A DNA stretch of 12,262 nucleotides, taken from NCBI GenBank assembly GCA_030673735.1, contig DAOVIK010000022.1:1-12262 (forward strand), written 5' to 3'. Position numbers and translations under genes: made by a program. The stretch comes from Anaerolineae bacterium (GTDB lineage: Bacteria > Chloroflexota > Anaerolineae > Anaerolineales > E44-bin32). Each line of letters opens with the position of its first letter. The first letter of the stretch is position 1. This document shows positions 1-5,699 of the stretch, piece by piece. The notes under the pieces were generated by a model, which saw only the letters and a list, made by a program, of their open reading frames with translations, did no database searches and was not told the DNA's origin.

Positions 1-74
1 ATGACATGGATCCCATTCCAGCTCCCGAGGCATCTGATCCAGCCAAGGAACAAGGGAACGGCGAACAAGATTGA
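1..74 (+). CDS. Possible C-terminal tail of an upstream gene (partial)
   Basis: One forward frame (codons starting at base 3) is open from the window edge to a TGA at 72-74. It encodes a short hydrophilic tail rich in Pro, Ala, Glu and Asp that begins near DMDPIPAPEASDP. Such low-complexity acidic tails are common at the ends of bacterial proteins, and the next gene follows on the same strand. The alternative is the frame starting at base 1, open to a TAA at 97-99, whose residues look less protein-like. No domain can be recognised from 23 residues. The call rests on composition alone and is weak. Confidence 0.3.
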   Translation, partial: DMDPIPAPEASDPAKEQGNGEQD

Positions 75-142
75 GATCGTGCCAAGACGCACACTCTAAC
101 ACCCAACACATCGCATCATCCACGCCTTGACAAGTGAGTGCC

Positions 143-1351
143 ATGGACGATCAGGCCAGCGAGACTACACCCTCTCCGCCATGGGGCGGAATGACCAAGG
201 CGTTTGTAGCGTTGGCAGTCTTTGCCCTTGTCGGCGGCCTGCTATTACGCTTCCATGACATCATTCCTCTACTGGTCGTCGCTGGCATACTGGCATATTT
301 GGTTCTGCCCCTGGTCCAACGTGTAACCGCGAACACAGGTCTCTCGTGGGGCTTGGTCTCATTCCTGGTTTTCTTCTTGCTGGTCCTGGTGTTTTTGGGC
401 GCCTCGGCAGTGACCGGATTTGCCATGGTGAGACAACTGGAATCTCTATTCTTCACCGTCCAGGAATTTTTGTTGGACTTGCCCGCGGATTTGGCGGCGC
501 TCGGTGAGCAGCCCCTCTCAATCGGCCCTTGGGAACTCGATCTCACAGAGGTCGATTTGAGCCAGCTGGCGGAGCAAGCACTGGCGTACATCCAACCCCT
601 CCTGAGCCAGGCGAGCTCGTTGCTCAGCTCGCTAGCTGGGGGCGCTGTTGAATTGGTCGGCGGTATTGTCTTCGTTTTTGCCGTCGCCTACTTCGTGATC
701 ACCGACTATACGCGCGTTGAGGGTCGGCTGTCGAATCTGGTCATCCCGGGCTATGAAGGCGACCTGCGCCGTATTCTTCAGGCGCTGGCAAATATCTGGA
801 ACCGCTTCCTGCGCGGACAGATGGTCATGGTGTTCCTCGCCGGCGTGTCGATGTGGCTCGCGATGTCCATCTTGGGGGTCAATTTCTCGCTTGGGTTGGG
901 ACTGTTGGCAGCCATCGCCAAGTTTGTTCCGATCTTTGGACCTTTGTTCGCGGGCGCGGTTGCGGCGCTGGTGGCGCTGTTTCAGCCGACCAATTGGCTC
1001 GGAATGTCGCCGGTCACTCACGCCCTCTTGGTGGTCATTATGCAGATCGTGGCTGACCAGAGTCTGGACTATTTGGTGCAACCTAGGGTCATGGGTCGTT
1101 CCCTGAATTTGCATCCAGCATTCATCTTGATAGGCGCAATTGTGGCAGCGAGCCTGGCTGGCATCATCGGCTTGCTGCTCACCGCGCCCGCTATAGCCAC
1201 TTTGATGCTACTTGGCCGTTACATCTATCGGAAGATGTCGGACATGTCGCCCTGGGATCCACCGATCGATGCCTTTCCAGATACTCCTAGGAGAGATTTT
1301 CGCTGGTTGAGGAAACGGTTACGACGAAGACGCAAGGCCGGCGAGGATTGA
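143..1351 (+). CDS. AI-2E family transporter-like polytopic membrane protein
   Basis: The protein is about 402 residues and very hydrophobic, with roughly seven to eight membrane segments: two near the N-terminus (about residues 15-55), one or two around 65-100, a soluble central stretch, then a dense C-terminal block. The family signature is visible as a KFVPIFGP motif followed by a long hydrophobic run, and a late DQSLDYLVQPRVMG segment leading into the last two helices. This is the AI-2E/PerM family (UPF0118). Some members export autoinducer-2 or exchange Na+ and H+, but most have no known substrate, so none is assigned. The C-terminus is a basic cytoplasmic tail rich in Arg and Lys. ATG 143 is preferred; a GTG at 134 is in frame, and neither has a strong ribosome binding site. 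The family is confident, the function is not. Confidence 0.88.
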   Translation: MDDQASETTPSPPWGGMTKAFVALAVFALVGGLLLRFHDIIPLLVVAGILAYLVLPLVQRVTANTGLSWGLVSFLVFFLLVLVFLGASAVTGFAMVRQLESLFFTVQEFLLDLPADLAALGEQPLSIGPWELDLTEVDLSQLAEQALAYIQPLLSQASSLLSSLAGGAVELVGGIVFVFAVAYFVITDYTRVEGRLSNLVIPGYEGDLRRILQALANIWNRFLRGQMVMVFLAGVSMWLAMSILGVNFSLGLGLLAAIAKFVPIFGPLFAGAVAALVALFQPTNWLGMSPVTHALLVVIMQIVADQSLDYLVQPRVMGRSLNLHPAFILIGAIVAASLAGIIGLLLTAPAIATLMLLGRYIYRKMSDMSPWDPPIDAFPDTPRRDFRWLRKRLRRRRKAGED

Positions 1352-1723
1352 ATCACACGACCACACTGTCCTTCGACTGTTGATCCTAGCGATCCATTGG
1401 TATGCTCCCCTATAGTCCGTCGCGACCGTGGCCAAGGTTCATTGTTGGTGCCTATCCCCGCTGGTCGGGGCAATTTGACCCGGGTCGACGAGCGTTGGTG
1501 CGAAAGAGTGTGTGTCCTTCTATCGTGATGTGGCGGGACCCCCGCGCGGAGGGGAGTAGGTTGGCTTTTAGCATCGGCGGCTGTGATGTAGACTCTTCTT
1601 CAGTAAGATCGTCAGTAAGTTCCGCGGGTGGATGTGCACACTTATCTCGCAGTTATCGTGAGGTAACATGCACTAGCGATTGATTTCAATATCGTGGCCT
1701 GTCAACAGGCAACGGAGGAAATG
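1352..1723. other. 372-base stretch with no recognised gene
   Basis: No convincing coding or RNA gene is seen here. The longest open frame (1402-1683, 93 codons) has no ribosome binding site and a Ser/Arg/Cys-rich composition typical of chance frames. Visible structure: a perfect CCCCG/CGGGG hairpin at 1456-1470 with a 5-base loop; a C4/G4 dyad within 1540-1555; two copies of TCAGTAAG spaced 12 bases apart near 1600-1620; and a GCCTG/CAGGC hairpin with a TCAA loop at 1697-1710, just before the next gene's ribosome binding site. No good sigma-A promoter was found. The stretch probably holds the promoter and 5' leader of the small gene at 1724, or an unrecognised small RNA. Confidence 0.5.
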
Positions 1724-1903
1724 ATGTCAGATGATCAAGAAGTGAAGACCAGCGTGCTTGCGGAGACGAGCGGGTTCGTGGCTTGGATGTCGGACGATCC
1801 TGACGGTGAGTCCACGTACCACCTTGAGCTCGGTCTGGTGACGCTGCACTTCTTCAAAGAAGAATGGGATGAATTGCTTGAGCTGATCCGCTCCTTAGAA
1901 TAG
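1724..1903 (+). CDS. Small acidic hypothetical protein (59 aa)
   Basis: A 59-residue protein beginning MSDDQEVKTSVLAE. It is acidic, with an aromatic centre (WMSDDPDGESTYHLELG) that looks like beta strands and a C-terminal amphipathic helix (EEWDELLELIRSLE). No signal peptide or membrane segment is present. A strong GGAGG at 1714-1718 precedes two adjacent ATGs at 1721 and 1724. The second has better spacing (5 bases) and is chosen; a GTG at 1694 is in frame but lies upstream of this ribosome binding site. The composition and clean ribosome binding site argue for a real gene. I do not recognise a named family and assign no function. It is followed 62 bases later by the methyltransferase gene on the same strand, with which it may be co-transcribed. 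Confidence 0.75.
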   Translation: MSDDQEVKTSVLAETSGFVAWMSDDPDGESTYHLELGLVTLHFFKEEWDELLELIRSLE

Positions 1904-1965
1904 GCACCCAGTTCAGGATCTCCAATAGCTGATCTGAGACCCTTCGTACGCAGCAGGATCGTCTA

Positions 1966-3156
1966 ATGGCGGACGTGGATTCATTGCGCCGCTTGTTGAC
2001 CCCTCAAGGGCGTGAAGCGCTTGAGTTGGCGGTGGCGCGCAAGCCGGATGAGACGGCATTTCTGGCCGAGTTCCAATTCCTGTCGCGGCGCTTCCCCGAA
2101 GACATCGCACGCGCCGCAGTTGAGCAGGCGATCTTGCGCCGCAAGGCTGCGGCTAAATTCACCTCTGCTGGGCGCATGTTCTTCACGCGCGTTGCCCTTG
2201 AGCAATCCACTTCAGAAGCCGTCGCTCGCCATAGAGCGAAGCGCTTTGCCGGATCTTCCCTGATCCTCGACCTGGGCTGCGGCATTGGAGGCGATAGTCT
2301 TGCGTTGGCGAGCATGGCGCCCGTGATCGCTGTTGACCATGATCACCTACGTCTCGTGCTGCTGGCTGCTAATGCACGGGCCTTGGGTCTGGATGCCAGC
2401 GTGACGCCACTCCTGGCAGATCTCAATTTCCCGGCGTGGCGGATCCCAGAGCATACAGCAGCGTTCTTCGATCCAGAGCGTCGCACCCAAACCCGCCGAT
2501 TGCGTAAAGTGGCTTCGTACAGACCATCGTTGGAAACGGCGCTAGCATTGCTTCCTGATCTCCAGGGCTTGGCGGTGAAAGTTGGCCCAGCCGTAAATCG
2601 CGAAGAAATCGCCAACCTTGACTGTGAGATTGAGTTTGTGTCCCTGCATGGTGAACTCAAGGAGGCTACTCTGTGGTTCGCTGATTTTTGCAGTGGAACA
2701 ACTCGCGCAACGCTCCTTCCCGGTCCGCATACCTTGCTACCTGAGGATGAGAGCCCGGCGGGGGTTTCCCCTCCCGCAGCCTATCTCTACGAGCCCGATC
2801 CCGCGGTGCTGAGAGCCGGGCTAGTGCGCACGCTGGCACACAGGATTCAGGCGGCGCAGATTGATGAGACCATCGGCTATCTCACATCGGATCAACTTGT
2901 GGAAACACCCTTCGCGCGCAGGTTCCGTATCATCGATGTATTACCTTTTGGTTTGAAGAGGCTAACACGCCGTTTGAGAGAGATGGGTGTGGGCCGCGTG
3001 ACGATCAAGAAACGCGGATCGCCCGTTGACGTAGAGGATTTCGCACGAAGAATGAAACTGCGCGGGGAAAGCGAAGCCATCGTGATCCTGACCCGTGCCC
3101 AAGCCGAGCCCATTATGATCATCGTCGAAGAAATCGCAAGGGGTCGCTTGGCCTAG
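1966..3156 (+). CDS. Class I SAM-dependent methyltransferase with C-terminal THUMP-like domain
   Basis: A 396-residue protein. Residues 1-95 form a helical N-terminal region. Residues 99-107 (ILDLGCGIG) are the glycine-rich SAM-binding motif I, followed by the acidic motif II (VDHD, about 123-126) that would hold the ribose. FFDPERR at about 167-173 resembles the DP(A/P)RR catalytic-loop motif of this family. The C-terminal 70 residues, including RLREMGVGRVTIKKRG, match the THUMP-like fold often fused to such enzymes, suggesting RNA as substrate. The substrate is not known for this family as far as I can say, so modification of tRNA or rRNA is inference. ATG 1966 has an AGGA seven bases upstream. 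The gene is followed by a likely separate promoter for the phosphoribosyltransferase. Confidence 0.85.
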   Translation: MADVDSLRRLLTPQGREALELAVARKPDETAFLAEFQFLSRRFPEDIARAAVEQAILRRKAAAKFTSAGRMFFTRVALEQSTSEAVARHRAKRFAGSSLILDLGCGIGGDSLALASMAPVIAVDHDHLRLVLLAANARALGLDASVTPLLADLNFPAWRIPEHTAAFFDPERRTQTRRLRKVASYRPSLETALALLPDLQGLAVKVGPAVNREEIANLDCEIEFVSLHGELKEATLWFADFCSGTTRATLLPGPHTLLPEDESPAGVSPPAAYLYEPDPAVLRAGLVRTLAHRIQAAQIDETIGYLTSDQLVETPFARRFRIIDVLPFGLKRLTRRLREMGVGRVTIKKRGSPVDVEDFARRMKLRGESEAIVILTRAQAEPIMIIVEEIARGRLA

Positions 3157-3181
3157 CTAAGCACTGGGGAGTGCGGGGAGG

Positions 3182-3232
3182 TTGCACCGCGGCGGACCTG
3201 ATGCTATCCTGAGAGATAGCTGCAAATTGCAG
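3182..3232 (+). promoter_or_regulatory. Likely sigma-A promoter with overlapping dyads
   Basis: A TTGCAC at 3182-3187 and a TATCCT at 3205-3210 are separated by 17 bases, a reasonable sigma-A promoter ending 34 bases before the phosphoribosyltransferase start. Two inverted repeats sit on it: GCTATC/GATAGC (3203-3208 and 3215-3220), which overlaps the -10 box, and CTGCAA/TTGCAG around a central A (3220-3232), just after the predicted start site. The arrangement would suit a repressor operator, but no regulator is identified. Confidence 0.45.
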
Positions 3233-3244
3233 ACGTGAGATTGA

Positions 3245-3751
3245 ATGTCACAACGTAGGGAACTGCTTACGTGGGAGGATGTCGATCGCCTGATCGATCA
3301 TCTTATCCCTCAATTCAAGACCGATTTTGATGCGATGGTGATCATCACGCGCGGGGGGATCGTTCCAGGGGGAATGCTCAGCGAAACGCTCAACATCCAG
3401 AGAGTACTGACCGCAGCAGTTGATTTTCCGTACGAGTATGAACGTCGAGCGGCCAAGCTCTTTGCTTGGCCGGAGTTCATTCAGTTCCCAGAGGACTCGC
3501 AGCTAGTGGACCGGCGGGTGCTGGTGGTGGATGATGTATGGGGATCGGGCCGGACCATCACGGCGGTGAAGAACAGAGTTACGGCCGCGAGGGGAGTTCC
3601 CTCGACATGTGTCCTGCATTTCAATCCATATCGAAGCCTATTCACGCAAGCTGAACCTGATTACTATGCTGCAATTACTGATGCGCATATCGTATACCCC
3701 TGGGAAATCGATCGAGGGTCGGATAAGGTACTTCTTGACGAGCCTGAATAG
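3245..3751 (+). CDS. Phosphoribosyltransferase family protein
   Basis: A 168-residue protein of the type I phosphoribosyltransferase fold. The PRPP-binding signature VLVVDDVWGSGRTI spans about residues 92-105, with two consecutive aspartates that bind the PRPP ribose. Upstream, ITRGGIVPGGMLSETL (about 34-49) is the loop that contacts the pyrophosphate. The size and layout resemble xanthine/hypoxanthine/guanine phosphoribosyltransferases of purine salvage, but the base-recognition hood is divergent and the substrate cannot be fixed by eye. The protein should be cytosolic. The ATG at 3245 is preceded only by a weak GTGAG-like ribosome binding site. It lies between a methyltransferase gene and the S1 operon promoter, so it is probably its own transcription unit or the last gene of the upstream unit. 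Confidence 0.85.
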   Translation: MSQRRELLTWEDVDRLIDHLIPQFKTDFDAMVIITRGGIVPGGMLSETLNIQRVLTAAVDFPYEYERRAAKLFAWPEFIQFPEDSQLVDRRVLVVDDVWGSGRTITAVKNRVTAARGVPSTCVLHFNPYRSLFTQAEPDYYAAITDAHIVYPWEIDRGSDKVLLDEPE

Positions 3752-3780
3752 AATCCCCCTAAATCAGCAAATAGCGTAGT

Positions 3781-3810
3781 TTGACAACCCGTCGAGCGCA
3801 AGGTTATAAT
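3781..3810 (+). promoter_or_regulatory. Near-consensus sigma-A promoter of the S1-rpsU-infA operon
   Basis: A perfect TTGACA at 3781-3786 and a perfect TATAAT at 3805-3810 are separated by 18 bases. The start site is predicted near 3817, leaving a leader of about 165 bases before the S1 gene. This is among the strongest promoters in the window, as expected for ribosomal genes. Confidence 0.88.
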
Positions 3811-3888
3811 AGCCGTGCGTTGGCAGAGCGCACGACAACTGCCACTTGATGACGCGCATACCAGATTAGGGGTGCACCGGGACGAGGG

Positions 3889-3942
3889 ATGCATGCGTAC
3901 TTGAAAGCGTTGGATCACTCTGAAGGCTTGGTGAGCCCGTGA
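3889..3942 (+). CDS. Possible leader peptide (17 codons)
   Basis: An ATG at 3889 preceded by a purine-rich CGGGACGAGGG opens a 17-codon frame, MHAYLKALDHSEGLVSP, that stops with TGA at 3940-3942. The stop falls exactly at the end of the 5' arm of the leader terminator hairpin, so a ribosome finishing this frame would cover the hairpin. Frames of this length occur often by chance and there is no codon run pointing to an amino-acid sensor, so this is a weak call. Confidence 0.22.
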   Translation: MHAYLKALDHSEGLVSP

Positions 3943-3968
3943 TCACGCCAAACGGGCTCTTTCCTTTC
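3933..3968 (+). terminator. Terminator-like hairpin in the S1 leader
   Basis: GAGCCCGT (3933-3940) pairs perfectly with ACGGGCTC (3952-3959) across an 11-base loop, followed by TTTCCTTTC. The stem is strong and GC-rich; the T tract is interrupted by two C's. It lies between the promoter at 3781 and the ATG at 3982, only 14 bases before the start codon's neighbourhood, so it would act on the operon's own transcript rather than on the gene upstream. Confidence 0.6.
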
Positions 3969-3981
3969 GGGGATCTTCACC

Positions 3982-5103
3982 ATGCCCAAGCCGTCTGAGG
4001 ATCTCAACTCACTGCTGGCGCAGTTTGATGGGGTTGCCATGCCTCGTCGTGGCGATCTCCTGCATGGAATTGTCATTGAAGTCGGACCGCAGGGCCTTGT
4101 GATTGATCTAGCACTCAAGCGTGATGGGGTCGTACCCCTTTCGGACCTTCAAAAGCTACCGCCTGAGGAATCGCTCCTGAAATCCGGAGATGAGTTGGCG
4201 GTGATGGTCGTCGATCCGGTGGATCCGGATGGCAACCTCGTGGTGTCCGTCAGTCAAGCTCGAGAGAGCGAAGATTGGCTTAAGGCGCGGAGGTTGATGG
4301 AGGAAGATGCCATCATCGAGATTGCCCCCAGCGGATGCAACCGTGGGGGCATCATCGTGCCATTCGGGCGCCTGCGCGGTTTTGTGCCCGCTTCACATCT
4401 CAGCGAGCTTCCGAGAGGGACCGATGAGGAGGGACGTCTCTCCTTTTTAGAGAGCACGGCTGGCCGCACGATGCCTTTCAAGGTGATCGAGGTTGATCCT
4501 AAACGCCGCAGGCTGGTGCTCTCGGAGCGCAAAGCCATCCGCCAGTGGCGCCAACAACAGAAGACGAAGATCATCGAGGAATTGACGGTTGGGGAGGTTC
4601 GCAAAGGAGTGGTGACCAGCCTCAGGGAGTTTGGAGCTTTCGTCGACATAGGAGGAGCAGACGGCCTGATTCATATCTCTGAGCTTGCCTGGTACCACGT
4701 GGATGATCCGGGTGAGGTGCTGACCATCCGCCAAGAAATCGAAACGATGGTTATCAGCCTGGATAAACGGGCGGCTCGTATCGGCTTGAGCTTGAAACGG
4801 CTTGAAGATAATCCTTGGGAGGAATGTGCGAAGGAAATCAATCCCGGACAGATCATGAGCGGAACGGTTTCATGCACATCCTCGGCGGGAACCTTCATTC
4901 AAGTGGATGCAGGAGTTGAGGGGTTGCTCCGCTTATCGAATGAAGGCCGGATTCCGGGTAAGGGCGAGAAGATTCAAGTAAGGGTGATGTCCCTTGACCT
5001 GGAGCGCGAACGATTGGATTTAGAATGGATCGACCAACCCGAAGAAGAAGATGAGGTTGTGTCGGAAATACCCAGCGAGAATGGGAGAGAGACAGAAGGG
5101 TAA
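3982..5103 (+). CDS. rpsA: S1 RNA-binding domain protein (bS1-like, four S1 repeats)
   Basis: A 373-residue protein with four S1/OB-fold repeats at about residues 22-94, 105-185, 200-273 and 286-350, then an acidic tail (about 352-373). The third repeat is the most canonical (GEVRKGVVTSLREFGAFVDIGGADGLIHISEL); the second is degenerate. Bacterial bS1 docks mRNA on the 30S platform and helps unwind its 5' region. Four-repeat forms occur outside Proteobacteria, where they are shorter than the six-repeat E. coli protein and their ribosome association varies, so rpsA is used here in the homology sense. The neighbours rpsU and infA support a role in initiation. A GGGGA at 3969-3973 lies eight bases before the ATG. 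Regulation through the leader hairpin, perhaps by S1 itself, is plausible but inferred. Confidence 0.88.
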   Translation: MPKPSEDLNSLLAQFDGVAMPRRGDLLHGIVIEVGPQGLVIDLALKRDGVVPLSDLQKLPPEESLLKSGDELAVMVVDPVDPDGNLVVSVSQARESEDWLKARRLMEEDAIIEIAPSGCNRGGIIVPFGRLRGFVPASHLSELPRGTDEEGRLSFLESTAGRTMPFKVIEVDPKRRRLVLSERKAIRQWRQQQKTKIIEELTVGEVRKGVVTSLREFGAFVDIGGADGLIHISELAWYHVDDPGEVLTIRQEIETMVISLDKRAARIGLSLKRLEDNPWEECAKEINPGQIMSGTVSCTSSAGTFIQVDAGVEGLLRLSNEGRIPGKGEKIQVRVMSLDLERERLDLEWIDQPEEEDEVVSEIPSENGRETEG

Positions 5104-5118
5104 GGGAGGTGAGTGAGT

Positions 5119-5328
5119 GTGGCAACGGTCAAAATACGGCCGAATGAATCACAGGATCAATTGCTGAAACGATTTCGCAAGAAAGTTACCAAGAGCGGAA
5201 TCTTGAGCACTGTGCGGCGCAAGCGCTGGTTCGTGTCGAAGAGCGAACTGCGGCGGATACAACGGAAGAAGGCGATACGCCGCCTACGTCGGCGCCAACG
5301 CAAGATGGCCTCGCGAGGCGACAACTAA
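5119..5328 (+). CDS. rpsU: 30S ribosomal protein bS21
   Basis: A 69-residue, very basic protein. It has the bS21 layout: an N-terminal beta-like segment ATVKIRPNESQDQLLKRFRKKV, then a helical centre with KRWFVSKSELRR, then an Arg/Lys-rich C-terminal helix. bS21 sits on the 30S platform near the 3' end of 16S rRNA, close to the anti-Shine-Dalgarno sequence, and takes part in initiation. GTG 5119 is chosen because GGAGG at 5105-5109 is then nine bases away; the GTG at 5113 in the same frame would leave only three. The start lies 15 bases after the S1 stop codon, so the two are almost certainly co-transcribed and probably coupled. Confidence 0.93.
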   Translation: MATVKIRPNESQDQLLKRFRKKVTKSGILSTVRRKRWFVSKSELRRIQRKKAIRRLRRRQRKMASRGDN

Positions 5329-5349
5329 GAGCGTATCAAGCAAGATAAA

Positions 5350-5375
5350 GGGGGCCGCAGTCTGGCTCCCGGAGG
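5350..5375 (+). promoter_or_regulatory. Hairpin abutting the infA ribosome binding site
   Basis: GGGGGCC (5350-5356) pairs with GGCTCCC (5364-5370), with one G-U pair and a 7-base loop. The stem ends directly against the GGAGG of infA at 5371-5375. There is no T tract, so it is not a terminator. It may tune infA translation or mark mRNA processing in the rpsU-infA spacer. Confidence 0.4.
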
Positions 5376-5380
5376 ATCGT

Positions 5381-5629
5381 ATGGCAAAGAAAGAGGAGAA
5401 GATTGAAGTTGAGGGCACCGTGGTTGAAGCGCTGCCCGCAACGCAATTCAAGGTGGAGCTGGACAATGGGCACGAAGTGCTGGCCTATCTGTCTGGCAAG
5501 ATGCGCAGGTATTACATAAGGATCCTGCGTGGTGATCGAGTACGTGTAGAACTCTCACCTTACGACCTGACCCGCGGTCGCATCACCTACCGCTACAAGA
5601 AACAGCGCTTGGACCCGCAAAGAGGCTGA
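5381..5629 (+). CDS. infA: Translation initiation factor IF-1
   Basis: An 82-residue protein consisting of one S1-like OB fold, slightly longer than the usual 71-73 residues because of short extensions at both ends. Typical IF-1 features are visible: KIEVEGTVVEALPATQFKVELDNGHEVLAYLSGKMRRYYIRILRGDRVRVELSPYDL in outline, with the conserved GKMR and SPYDL(T)RGRI(T)YR blocks. IF-1 binds the 30S A site and cooperates with IF-2 and IF-3. GGAGG at 5371-5375 is five bases before the ATG. In many bacteria infA lies in the large ribosomal-protein cluster near rpmJ; here it follows rpsU by 52 bases and closes the operon. Confidence 0.95.
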   Translation: MAKKEEKIEVEGTVVEALPATQFKVELDNGHEVLAYLSGKMRRYYIRILRGDRVRVELSPYDLTRGRITYRYKKQRLDPQRG

Positions 5630-5671
5630 GGTCTTGGATTCTCCTCTTGGGTATCATAGAAAGGTGAAGAG

Positions 5672-5699
5672 ATCGCCCCCATCAATTGGGGGCGATTTT
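5672..5699 (+). terminator. Intrinsic terminator of the S1-rpsU-infA operon
   Basis: ATCGCCCCC (5672-5680) and GGGGGCGAT (5688-5696) form a perfect nine-pair stem with a seven-base loop, followed by TTTT. It is 43 bases after the infA stop. The same DNA contains the last codons and stop of prmA on the other strand; read on that strand the stem is followed by CTCTT, a poorer tail, so it may end the chaperone operon only partly. Confidence 0.88.

Larger units (their letters stand above)
3815..3981 (+). promoter_or_regulatory. Structured 5' leader, candidate attenuator of the S1 operon
   Basis: The leader between the consensus promoter and the S1-domain gene carries several pairings. Near the 5' end, GTGCG/CGCAC (3815-3819 and 3829-3833) has a loop whose TGGCAG (3821-3826) can pair with CTGCCA (3839-3844), an H-type pseudoknot geometry. 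GGTGCACC at 3871-3878 is a palindrome. TTGGATCAC (3910-3918) can pair with GTGAT plus CCAA (3939-3943, 3948-3951) around an inner GGCT/AGCC hairpin (3925-3937). That fold is mutually exclusive with the terminator hairpin at 3933-3959. Together these suggest a terminator/antiterminator switch. I do not recognise a known riboswitch class. An alternative is a small RNA of about 150 nt ending at the terminator. Confidence 0.5.

Noticed and set aside
1380..1406. TTGATC with TATGCT as a promoter after the AI-2E gene
   Set aside because: The spacing is only 15 bases and both boxes are imperfect, with no gene start nearby.
1402..1683. 93-codon open frame on the + strand
   Set aside because: No ribosome binding site, Ser/Arg/Cys-rich composition without protein-like hydrophobic patterning, and no neighbours that suggest it; most likely a chance frame.
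3815..3968. 6S RNA as an explanation of the promoter-plus-hairpin unit
   Set aside because: The size is roughly right, but the 5' and 3' ends are not complementary and no long rod with a central bubble can be drawn; a leader of the S1 operon fits better.
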